Of a stretch of DNA of 7,588 bases, positions 1 through 5,974 are shown one piece after another. Position 1 is the first letter of the stretch; the number at the start of each line of letters is the position of its first letter. The stretch comes from Clostridia bacterium (lineage in GTDB: Bacteria > Bacillota > Dehalobacteriia > UBA4068). The stretch spans positions 1 to 7,588 of the forward strand of contig JAAYYR010000063.1 of NCBI GenBank assembly GCA_012515255.1. The letters are read 5' to 3'. The notes beneath the pieces were generated by a model. That model was given only the letters and a program-made list of their open reading frames with translations. It was not told the DNA's origin and made no database searches. Both the position numbers and the translations under genes were made by a program.

Positions 1-11
1 CAAGGATAAGC

Positions 12-770
12 TTGAGCTGGCGCGGCGTGCTGGTGGCATTGTTTTTTTATGCCCTGTTTCTGGGCGGTTTCGCCTTGGGGAGCTTGTGGAGCCGCCCCCC
101 TGTGGTCGTGGCGGCGATGCTGGGCAATGAGCCGGCCGCGGAAAACAGCATCCTGGTGCTGGCCAAGAAAAACAAGGCTGAGCAGCAAGACCCGCAGGCA
201 GTAGTCTATTGCACCCATACCTCGGAAGAGTATTGCGGCCAAAAAAGGAAAAACGGCGTGCCGGGCGGGGTGCTGAGCGCGGCAGCCGCTCTCGCCGAGG
301 AGCTGGAAGCCTGCGGCGTCAAGACGCTGCTGCTCGATGAGGTCTTTGACGCTCCGGATTGGAATTACGCTTATGCCAATTCATTGGCGGCCGTGGAAAA
401 AGTCAAGAAGCAATACCCGGACATTGAGCTGTTCATCGATGTGCACCGCGATTCCGAGGTACCGGGGCTGGATACAAATTTTAGCGATGGCTCCGGCTCC
501 TATGCCAAGATGATGATGATCATTGGCAGCGACGCGAATTTGCCCCATCCCGATTGGAAGAAAAATAAAAAATTCGCCGAAAAAGTCAATGCCGCCGTGG
601 AGGCGGCAAAGCCCGGCCTGATGCGCGATCCGCGTATCTATAATGGCCGCTATAATCAGCATATCGGCAATAAGGCTTTTTTGGTGGAGGTCGGCTCTAC
701 GGCCAATAGCGTGGAGCAGGCGCAAAATTCCGCCCGCATCCTGGCGGGCGCTATCGCGTCCTCGCTCTAG
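12..770 (+). CDS. spoIIP: Stage II sporulation protein P-like cell-wall amidase/endopeptidase (short form)
   Basis: SpoIIP is a membrane-anchored peptidoglycan amidase/endopeptidase that, with SpoIID and SpoIIM, thins septal wall during engulfment in spore formers. From TTG at 12 the product is 252 aa. It has a hydrophobic segment at about residues 5-24 (membrane anchor or uncleaved signal), a linker of about 40 residues, then the amidase domain. Family signatures seen are THTSEEY (H69), DVHRD (H145, the most diagnostic), PGLMRD (about 201-206), RYNQ (213-216) and VEVG (E226). H69, H145 and E226 are the likely zinc/catalytic residues by family analogy. B. subtilis SpoIIP is about 400 aa, so the region between anchor and catalytic domain is much shorter here. 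TTG has an AAGGA about 5 nt upstream, but the frame stays open to the window edge, so more N-terminus could lie outside. The family call is firm; a role in sporulation is inferred, since related amidases occur in strains not known to sporulate. Confidence 0.88.
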   Translation: MSWRGVLVALFFYALFLGGFALGSLWSRPPVVVAAMLGNEPAAENSILVLAKKNKAEQQDPQAVVYCTHTSEEYCGQKRKNGVPGGVLSAAAALAEELEACGVKTLLLDEVFDAPDWNYAYANSLAAVEKVKKQYPDIELFIDVHRDSEVPGLDTNFSDGSGSYAKMMMIIGSDANLPHPDWKKNKKFAEKVNAAVEAAKPGLMRDPRIYNGRYNQHIGNKAFLVEVGSTANSVEQAQNSARILAGAIASSL

Positions 771-785
771 TGCGGCCCTAATTGC

Positions 786-811
786 AAACCGCCCGCTTGG
801 CGGGCGGTTTT
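786..811. terminator. Bidirectional intrinsic terminator between convergent genes
   Basis: A perfect 11-bp stem (786-796 pairs with 800-810) closes a TTG loop. The GC-rich core is flanked by AAA on the left and TTTT on the right (808-811). It begins 15 bp after the spoIIP stop and lies 18 bp beyond the stop of the minus-strand DUF1624 gene. Because both flanks give a short U-run on the respective transcript, it can plausibly end transcription from both sides. The U-run is short, so efficiency is uncertain. Confidence 0.85.
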
Positions 812-828
812 ACGCTGTCCGCCGCCGC

Positions 829-1644
829 TCAGCGGCCGCATAGCTTGCCCGCCCCCCAAAGCGAGCCGTAAATCAGCGGCTGATGCAGGATATAGATTAA
901 CAGGGCATGGCGGCCCAGCCATAGAAAAGGCCGCGCAGCTCTGCCGCCGCGGCCGGGGAAAAGGCTGCGCTTATCGCGGTAGAGCAGGCCGCCTAAAGCG
1001 GCGCCGAGCAAAAACCAGCCCAGATAGGGGATGAGCGGGAAATAATCGGCGGTATAGAAAGCCCGGTTCCAGCCAAGGATAAAGCCGGCGAAATTACCGT
1101 CCGCCCAGGATGGGGCGGGCAGCAGGGAGCGCAGCAGGATGGCCAGGCCCAGCAACAGCGGCTGCAGCGGGCCGCGGCGCTATAGCGCGGCATAGACAAG
1201 TATGGACAAGGCCAGCAAGTGGAGTATGCCGAAGCTGATCAGGAATTGCTGCCGTCCGAGCGCCAGATCAAGCAAGGCGGTAGCCGCGGTCAAGCCTAAG
1301 GCCACGGCGAGCAGCTTTAGACCGCGCCGCATATTGGAGCGGGAAAGCGAGCAAGAGATGCCGCAGCCGCCGATAAAGCCCGCCAAAACAAGCAGGCGCA
1401 AAATAAGGCGCAGCGGATGCGGCCAATATACATGCGCGGCAAAAAGGCTGAGGTGATAAATCAGGCCGCCTTCTGTCGCGCCGAACCATTGATCCGCAAA
1501 GACGAATCCCAGGTCGAACAGGAGATGATCCAAGACCATCAAGGCGACGCAGACGCCGCGCAGCATATCCAGTTCCCAGATCCGCCCGGCAGCGGGGGAG
1601 GCTGACGCCGCCCTGCCGGACAGAGTTTCGCGGCGCTTATTCAT
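829..1644 (-). pseudogene. DUF1624 / heparan-α-glucosaminide N-acetyltransferase-like membrane protein, interrupted by one in-frame TAG
   Basis: Read from ATG at 1644 down to TGA at 829, the frame holds 271 codons before the stop, broken only by TAG at 1182-1180 (codon 155). Coding similarity continues on both sides in the same frame. Upstream: DMLRG (about 26-30), VLDH (H40) and FDLG (about 43-46), then GISCSLSRSN (about 95-104) and FGILHLL (H142). Downstream: FPLIPYLGWFLLGA (about 202-215), LLYRDKRS (220-227) and GRHALLIYILHQP (244-256). These are typical of the bacterial DUF1624 family (Pfam heparan-α-glucosaminide N-acetyltransferase, catalytic), polytopic inner-membrane proteins of about 230-270 aa thought to belong to an acyltransferase superfamily. 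The bacterial substrate is unknown. The break falls in a short Arg-rich loop between predicted membrane helices. Other genes here end in TAG, so TAG is a true stop. The cause may be a recent nonsense mutation or a sequence error. The SD site upstream of the ATG is weak. Confidence 0.8.
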
Positions 1645-1666
1645 GGCGTTATCTTAACATATTTTT

Positions 1667-1695
1667 ATGACAAATACCAGATTATATGGTATAAT
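1667..1695 (+). promoter_or_regulatory. Distal murJ promoter (P1), sigma-A type with extended -10
   Basis: ATGACA (1667-1672, five of six matches to the TTGACA consensus) is followed by a 17-bp spacer and a perfect TATAAT (1690-1695), preceded by TGG, an extended -10. Transcription would begin near 1702, giving a murJ leader of about 190 nt that includes the small ORF at 1728. This is the best promoter match in the window. It probably drives murJ and, as no terminator is visible after murJ, lepA. Confidence 0.8.
1681..1686 (-). promoter_or_regulatory. -10 box of a possible promoter for the DUF1624 gene
   Basis: On the minus strand positions 1686-1681 read TATAAT, a perfect -10. It lies 36 bp upstream of the ATG at 1644, which would give a leader of about 30 nt. 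At 17-bp spacing the -35 position (1709-1704) reads TCCGGC, a poor match, and there is no TG extension. It is therefore a weak or activator-dependent candidate. The hexamer lies inside the -35/-10 spacer of the plus-strand promoter, so the two would compete for polymerase. Confidence 0.4.
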
Positions 1696-1727
1696 GGGCG
1701 CACGCCGGATAAGGGTGGTTTGCGGCT

Positions 1728-1859
1728 ATGAGCTGCGTGCGGGGGCAAAAGCCTTCGGCAAAAATCATCGCTTGTACGGGGCTTGCCACGGCAGTGGCCG
1801 CCATGCGGGTGCCGGGGCCTTTGGCCTTTGCTTTCGGTGTTTGGCCATTTGTGGTATAA
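1728..1859 (+). CDS. Possible small ORF (43 aa, hydrophobic C-terminal half) in the murJ leader
   Basis: ATG at 1728 opens 43 codons ending in TAA at 1857. The SD-like AAGGGTGG (1711-1718) ends 9 nt upstream. The predicted peptide starts MSCVRGQKPSAK, a short basic head with a Cys, then runs hydrophobic (IIACTGLATAVAAM, followed by Pro/Gly, Phe, Trp and Val to the end). That fits a single membrane-embedded peptide or a leader peptide. Its stop codon lies within the TATAAT of the proximal promoter. Third codon positions are mostly G/C, like the neighbouring genes, but that is weak evidence in GC-rich DNA. I recognise no family. It could equally be non-coding leader. Confidence 0.25.
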   Translation: MSCVRGQKPSAKIIACTGLATAVAAMRVPGPLAFAFGVWPFVV

Positions 1860-1860
1860 T
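1852..1860 (+). promoter_or_regulatory. Proximal murJ promoter (P2), extended -10
   Basis: TGG followed by TATAAT (1855-1860) repeats exactly the nine-base extended -10 of P1. No good -35 stands at 16-18 bp spacing, as the region reads TTTCGG. Extended -10 promoters can work without one. Transcription would start near 1867, leaving a leader of about 25 nt before the TTG of murJ. Confidence 0.55.
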
Positions 1861-1878
1861 ATAGTTTAAGCTGAACTT

Positions 1879-1884
1879 GGAGGA
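1879..1884 (+). promoter_or_regulatory. Ribosome binding site that fixes the murJ start
   Basis: GGAGGA stands 7 nt before TTG at 1892. This rules out the longer reading from TTG at 1877, whose first codons overlap the site itself. It also disfavours ATG at 1901, which is 16 nt away. Confidence 0.8.
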
Positions 1885-1891
1885 CAATTTT

Positions 1892-3499
1892 TTGGCGAAA
1901 ATGGAAAAGGGCTTTGTGATCAAGGCCGCGGCCCTGCTGATGCTGATTCAAATCCTCTCCCGGCTCTTGGGATACGCCCGCAACATGGCTTTATCTAATC
2001 TCTTTGGCCAAAGCTATGAGACCGACGCTTTTTTTGCCGCTTTTTCCATCCCCGATTTTATTTATAATATCTTGATCGGCGGCGCTATCACTGCCGCCTT
2101 TATCCCGGTTTTCTCCTCTTATCTGGCTAAAGACCGGCCTGAGCAGGCTTGGCGCACCGGCTCTGTTTTCAGCAGCTGGGTGCTGCTGCTGATGGCTGTT
2201 TTGCTTATGCTCAGCTTTATGTTTACCGAGCCGCTGATGCGCGTTTTGACCCAGTTTAGCCCGGAGCAGATGGCGCTGCCGGTGGCGCTGGCGCGTATCA
2301 CCATGGTGCAGGCGCTGTTTATGGCCTTGTCGGCTCTTGCTACCGGCGTGCTGCAATCGCATCAGCATTTCACATGGCCGGCAATCGGCGTGCTGCTCTA
2401 TAATGTCTTTATCCTTGTTTTCGGCATCTTGCTGATCCGGCCGATTGAGGCTTTGTGGCCGGGCTATGGCGTAGCCAGCTTCTCAGTAGGCGTGGTTATC
2501 GGTTCTTTTGCCACGCTGGCGGTGCAAATCCCGACCCTGGTCAAAAAAGGCTTTCATTACCGCTTTTCGCTGGATACGCGTAATGAGGGCTTCCGCCGCA
2601 TGATCCGCCTGATTCTTCCGGTGATGATCGGCCTTTCTGTCTCGCAGATCAATATGCTGGTCACGCAGTATCTGGCCACCGGTCTTGAATCCGGCTATTT
2701 TACGGCGATGAAAAACGCTTACAGCCTGATGCAGTTGCCGGTGGGCGTCTTTGCCGCTTCGATCGCAGTCGCTATTTTCCCCACCATGACCGCCCAGGCG
2801 GCGGCGGGCGATTATCCGGAACTGAAGCGCAGCATGTCTATGGGTTTACGCACCAGTTTTTATGTCACGGTACCCGCCGCTGTGGGCATGATCGTCCTGC
2901 GCGAGCCAATCGTCCGCCTATTGTTTGAGTTCTCGGAAGATTTTACGGCCGCCGATACCGTAATCGTGGCTCAGGCGCTGCTTTACTATTGCATCGGCCT
3001 TGCAGCCTACGGCGCGATCCTCATTTTGCTGCGCGGCTTCTACGCTATTCAAAATACGCTGATGCCTCTTTTAATCAGCTTTGCGGCCATCGCGCTCAAT
3101 GTTGTTCTTTCGCTGGCGCTCGTCGGGCCGCTTGGCCATCGCGGCCTGGCGCTCGCTTATTCCCTGGCCGGCATCGGTCAATGCCTGCTGCTGATTTATT
3201 TCCTCCGCCGCAAAATCGGCCCCATGGGTTTGAAAGGGCTTTCCCGTACCGGCCTGCAACTGCTTTTTGCCTGCAGCGCCATGGCGCTCGCCGTCTGGGG
3301 CGCGGCAGAGCTGTCCGCCGCCGTCTTGAGTATCGCCGGCAAGCTTGGCCAATTGCTGCAGGTAATTCTCTCGATTATCGTGGGCATCGCGGTGTATTTC
3401 TTTGTCACCGGCTGGATGCATATGGAGGAATTCACGCTGGCGCGTAATTTGCTCAAAAGGCGGCTGCACCGCAAAAGGGCCGCGGCAAGCAGGCAATAG
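1892..3499 (+). CDS. murJ: MurJ/MviN family lipid II flippase
   Basis: MurJ moves lipid-linked peptidoglycan precursor (lipid II) across the cytoplasmic membrane. It belongs to the MOP exporter superfamily and normally has 14 membrane helices. The product is 535 aa from TTG at 1892, of normal length and hydrophobic throughout, with a basic C-terminal tail (LLKRRLHRKR). Family signatures are SRLLGYAR near residues 23-30, FGQSYETDAFFAAFSIPD (about 38-55), GGAITAAFIPVF (63-74) and LMQLPVGVFAASIAVAIFPT in the central helices. By eye, R24, R30 and D45 align with E. coli R18, R24 and D39. However, the E. coli R52 position is Tyr (Y58), and the Arg of the E. coli YADR motif before the LPLGVF segment is Ser here. 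The gene follows two candidate promoters, and lepA starts 45 bp after its stop with no terminator between. It may be the main flippase or a diverged paralogue. Confidence 0.9.
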   Translation: MAKMEKGFVIKAAALLMLIQILSRLLGYARNMALSNLFGQSYETDAFFAAFSIPDFIYNILIGGAITAAFIPVFSSYLAKDRPEQAWRTGSVFSSWVLLLMAVLLMLSFMFTEPLMRVLTQFSPEQMALPVALARITMVQALFMALSALATGVLQSHQHFTWPAIGVLLYNVFILVFGILLIRPIEALWPGYGVASFSVGVVIGSFATLAVQIPTLVKKGFHYRFSLDTRNEGFRRMIRLILPVMIGLSVSQINMLVTQYLATGLESGYFTAMKNAYSLMQLPVGVFAASIAVAIFPTMTAQAAAGDYPELKRSMSMGLRTSFYVTVPAAVGMIVLREPIVRLLFEFSEDFTAADTVIVAQALLYYCIGLAAYGAILILLRGFYAIQNTLMPLLISFAAIALNVVLSLALVGPLGHRGLALAYSLAGIGQCLLLIYFLRRKIGPMGLKGLSRTGLQLLFACSAMALAVWGAAELSAAVLSIAGKLGQLLQVILSIIVGIAVYFFVTGWMHMEEFTLARNLLKRRLHRKRAAASRQ

Positions 3500-3544
3500 G
3501 CCTAATAACTTAAAATAATCAAGCTCAGATAGCCGAGGTTTGTA

Positions 3545-5350
3545 ATGGACAAGCAACTAATACGCAATTTCTGCATTATCGCCCATATCGATCATGGCAA
3601 AAGCACGCTCGCCGACCGGCTGCTGGAATTCACCGGCGCGGTGGCCGGCCGCGATATGAGCAAGCAATTACTGGATTCGATGGAACTGGAGCAAGAGCGG
3701 GGCATCACGATTAAGCTCAAAGCTGTCCGCCTTGCGTATGAGGCGGACGACGGACAGACTTATCAGCTCAATCTAATCGATACGCCGGGTCATGTCGACT
3801 TTAACTACGAGGTATCGCGCTCGCTTGCCGCCTGCGAGGGGGCTTTACTGGTGGTGGACGCGGCCCAGGGCATCGAGGCCCAGACACTGGCCAATGTCTA
3901 TCTGGCCTTGGAGCATGATTTGGAAATCATCCCCGTGATCAATAAAATTGATTTGCCCGGCGCAGACCCGGAAGGGGTGCGCCATGAAATAGAAGAAGTG
4001 ATCGGCCTTGATTGCGCGGCGGCGATTCTGGCCTCGGCCAAAACCGGCGTCGGCACCAAGGAAATATTGGAGGCGATCGTCAATCTGGTGCCGCCGCCCA
4101 AGGGCGAGGCTGCGCAGCCGCTTTCCGCTTTGATCTTTGACTCCTTTTATGATAGCTATCGCGGCGTCATTCCCTGCGTGCGGGTGATGGACGGTCAAAT
4201 CGCTAAAGGGATGACGGCGAAGATGTTCGGCTCGGGGAAAAGCGTTGAAGTGACCGAGGTCGGCGTATTTACGCCGGCGGCGCGCCAGGTGGAAAGCCTA
4301 GCAGCGGGTGAGGTCGGCTATTTTGCCGCTGCCATCCGCAATGTGCGCGACGCCCAGGTGGGCGATACGGTGACTGACGCCGCCCGCCCCGCGGCCGTGC
4401 CTTTGCCGGGTTACCGTCCCGCGACCTCTATGGTTTATTGCGGCCTGTATCCGGTGGAGAACAATGACTATAATGACTTAAAAGACGCGCTGGAGAAATT
4501 GCAATTGAACGACGCGGCGCTGCATTATGAGCCGGAGAATTCAATGGCGCTTGGCCTTGGCTTCCGCTGCGGCTTTCTCGGCCTGCTGCATATGGAGATT
4601 GTTAAAGAGCGCCTGGAGCGGGAATATGATCTCGATTTGCTGATTACCGCGCCCTCGGTTAATTACCGCGCCACGCATGCTTCGGGCGAGGTGCTGAACG
4701 TGGATAACCCGGTCAATTTGCCGCCGGCGCAGGAGCTGCTGCTGATCGAGGAGCCTTATGTCAAGGCCACCATCATGTGCCCGGCGGAGTTTATCGGCGC
4801 GGTGATGGAGATTGCCCGCGAGCGGCGCGGCGATTTCGTTAATATGGAATATATCACGCCCACCCGCGTGATGATGATTTATGATCTGCCCTTGGCTGAA
4901 ATTATTTACGACTTTTTCGACCAACTGAAATCACGTACCCGCGGTTATGCCTCGCTCGACTATGAGCTGATCGGCTATAAGCCGGGCGATCTGGTCAAGC
5001 TGGATATCCTGGTCGTGGGCGAGGTGGTGGACGCGCTCTCCAGCATCGTCCATAAAGACAAGGCTTATTATCGGGGCCGGGCGCTTGTGCATAAATTGCG
5101 CGGCCTGATTCCGCGCCAGATGTTCGAGGTACCGGTGCAGGCGGCGCTCGGCAATAAGGTGATCGCGCGCGAGAATATTGCCGCTCTGCGTAAGGATGTG
5201 CTGGCTAAATGCTATGGCGGCGATATCAGCCGCAAGAGAAAGCTGCTCGAGAAGCAAAAAGAAGGCAAGAAACGGATGAAGCAGGTCGGTAATGTGGAAA
5301 TACCGCAGGAAGCTTTTATGGCGGTATTGGAGATCAAGGACAAGGACTGA
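3545..5350 (+). CDS. lepA: Elongation factor 4 (LepA), ribosome-associated GTPase
   Basis: LepA/EF4 is a translational GTPase that acts on the ribosome. It was first described as promoting back-translocation and is later linked to 30S biogenesis and initiation. The 601-aa length is normal. GTPase motifs are intact: G1 AHIDHGKST (13-21), RGIT (52-55), DTPGH (79-83), NKID (133-136) and SAK (164-166). They are followed by the EF-G-like domain II (about 190-280), domains III and V (about 290-480, with LGFRCGFLGLLHMEI), and the LepA-specific C-terminal domain. That last domain has the hallmark CYGGDISRKRKLLEKQ (556-571) and the KRMKQVG stretch. ATG at 3545 has GAGG 6 nt upstream. The gene is probably co-transcribed with murJ; a TAAAAT at 3511-3516 lacks a good -35. 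The common Firmicutes order places lepA after spoIIP, and here two genes intervene. It shows no defects. Confidence 0.98.
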   Translation: MDKQLIRNFCIIAHIDHGKSTLADRLLEFTGAVAGRDMSKQLLDSMELEQERGITIKLKAVRLAYEADDGQTYQLNLIDTPGHVDFNYEVSRSLAACEGALLVVDAAQGIEAQTLANVYLALEHDLEIIPVINKIDLPGADPEGVRHEIEEVIGLDCAAAILASAKTGVGTKEILEAIVNLVPPPKGEAAQPLSALIFDSFYDSYRGVIPCVRVMDGQIAKGMTAKMFGSGKSVEVTEVGVFTPAARQVESLAAGEVGYFAAAIRNVRDAQVGDTVTDAARPAAVPLPGYRPATSMVYCGLYPVENNDYNDLKDALEKLQLNDAALHYEPENSMALGLGFRCGFLGLLHMEIVKERLEREYDLDLLITAPSVNYRATHASGEVLNVDNPVNLPPAQELLLIEEPYVKATIMCPAEFIGAVMEIARERRGDFVNMEYITPTRVMMIYDLPLAEIIYDFFDQLKSRTRGYASLDYELIGYKPGDLVKLDILVVGEVVDALSSIVHKDKAYYRGRALVHKLRGLIPRQMFEVPVQAALGNKVIARENIAALRKDVLAKCYGGDISRKRKLLEKQKEGKKRMKQVGNVEIPQEAFMAVLEIKDKD

Positions 5351-5423
5351 TACATCAGGCAGCACCTAAATTATGCCGCGCCCCCCATAGATGGCGGGCG
5401 TAGCAGATGCTTTGGCATGCCGT

Positions 5424-5442
5424 CCGGCGGCCCGTGCGCCGG
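5424..5442. repeat. Inverted repeat, 6-bp perfect stem
   Basis: CCGGCG (5424-5429) pairs exactly with CGCCGG (5437-5442) around a 7-nt loop. It could form an RNA hairpin or be a protein binding site. No T-run follows, so a Rho-independent terminator is unlikely. Confidence 0.5.
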
Positions 5443-5457
5443 CCCGGCCTGCTGAGG

Positions 5458-5471
5458 GCGGCCAGGGCCGC
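5458..5471. repeat. Short inverted repeat GCGGCC-AG-GGCCGC
   Basis: A 6-bp perfect inverted repeat has a 2-nt centre, which is too tight for a stable RNA loop unless the inner pairs open. It is more like a dyad DNA site, or chance in GC-rich sequence. It lies 36 bp before the CBS gene start. Confidence 0.35.
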
Positions 5472-5506
5472 GGCGAACAATTTGGCGTAGAAAAGGCGGT
5501 GTGAGG

Positions 5507-5944
5507 ATGAACGTACTTTTTTTGCTGACCCCGAAATCAGACGTAGCTTATGTGTATAGCGACAATACCCTGCGTCAAGTGCTGGAAAAAATGGAGCATC
5601 ACCGTTATACCGCGATCCCGGTCATCAACCGCGACGGCAATTATGTCGCCACCTTAACAGAGGGCGATTTGCTGTGGCTGATCAAAAATCGCTATGGGCT
5701 GGATTTTACCGCCGCGGAACAGGCCAGGGTAGAGGATATTCCCCATCATAGCAATAATCAGCCCCTGCCGGTGTCCACGGATTTGAATGATATAGTTCAG
5801 CTGGCGCTAAACCAGAATTTTGTGCCCCTGGTGGATGACCGGGGCATTTTTATCGGTATTATCACCCGTAAAAACATCATTAGCTACTTTCAGCAGCAGT
5901 TCAGCGCGCTGCAAGCGGAGGCCGAAGCGGGCAAAGAAGAATAG
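5507..5944 (+). CDS. Small two-CBS-domain protein (DarB/CbpB-like)
   Basis: A cytosolic protein of 145 aa consists almost entirely of two CBS domains, about 8-60 and 78-130. It has the repeated pattern YTAIPVINRDGNYVATLTEGD in the first and NFVPLVDDRGIFIGIITRKN in the second, followed by a short acidic/Ala tail. Such Bateman modules bind adenine nucleotides. Firmicutes proteins of this size and layout include DarB (YkuL) and CbpB, which bind cyclic di-AMP. That ligand is only an inference here. ATG at 5507 is preferred over the in-frame GTG at 5501, because GGCGGTG lies about 6 nt before ATG while GTG would sit on the site. pncB follows after 30 bp, so the two are likely co-transcribed. This could allow nucleotide sensing close to NAD synthesis, but nothing proves a functional link. 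Confidence 0.85.
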   Translation: MNVLFLLTPKSDVAYVYSDNTLRQVLEKMEHHRYTAIPVINRDGNYVATLTEGDLLWLIKNRYGLDFTAAEQARVEDIPHHSNNQPLPVSTDLNDIVQLALNQNFVPLVDDRGIFIGIITRKNIISYFQQQFSALQAEAEAGKEE

Positions 5945-5974
5945 GCCGCATCAGGCGGCAAAGGGGGTAAGGAT

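Larger units (their letters stand above)
1702..1891 (+). other. murJ 5' leader / intergenic region with potential RNA structure
   Basis: This is the stretch between the expected P1 start and the murJ start codon. It contains a small hairpin GCC-TTC-GGC (1751-1759), a 5-bp stem GCCAC/GTGGC (1785-1789 with 1794-1798), and a mutually exclusive pairing CGGCA/TGCCG (1789-1793 with 1810-1814). No known riboswitch consensus was recognised. The alternative pairings could mean regulated folding, or could be chance in GC-rich DNA. It also holds a possible small ORF and a second promoter, listed separately. Confidence 0.25.
5351..5506 (+). other. GC-rich spacer between lepA and the CBS-protein gene
   Basis: No ORF of note and no clear promoter was found. 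It contains two compact inverted repeats (listed separately) and a run of CCCCCC near 5382-5387. There is no U-tract after either repeat, so neither looks like an intrinsic terminator. The SD-like GGCGGTG at 5495-5501 ends just before the CBS gene start. Confidence 0.5.

Noticed and set aside
829..1155. The C-terminal half of the DUF1624 gene as an independent gene
   Set aside because: It starts in mid-helix with no SD, is in the same frame as the upstream half, and only the TAG separates them.
1180..1182. TAG recoded as an amino acid (for example pyrrolysine)
   Set aside because: spoIIP, murJ, the CBS gene and pncB all end in TAG at expected family lengths, so TAG acts as a stop here.
1667..1864. 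65-codon plus-strand ORF in the murJ upstream region
   Set aside because: Its ATG is the -35 box of P1 and would precede the transcription start; no SD and no recognisable protein pattern.
1877..1891. Upstream TTG at 1877 as the murJ start
   Set aside because: The strong GGAGGA lies at 1879-1884, inside that start, and points to TTG at 1892 instead.
1682..1951. 89-codon minus-strand ORF across the murJ start
   Set aside because: It overlaps the promoters and RBS of murJ and has no family motif; looks like a frame shadow.
3500..3544. Separate lepA promoter in the AT-rich gap (TAAAAT at 3511-3516)
   Set aside because: No -35 match at usable spacing; co-transcription with murJ is simpler.
5327..5354. 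Promoter at the end of lepA (TTGGAG with GATACA at 16 bp)
   Set aside because: The -10 match is poor and it lies mostly inside the lepA coding end, so chance is likely.
5407..5418. Small hairpin ATGC-TTTG-GCAT as a terminator after lepA
   Set aside because: Four-base stem and no U-run.
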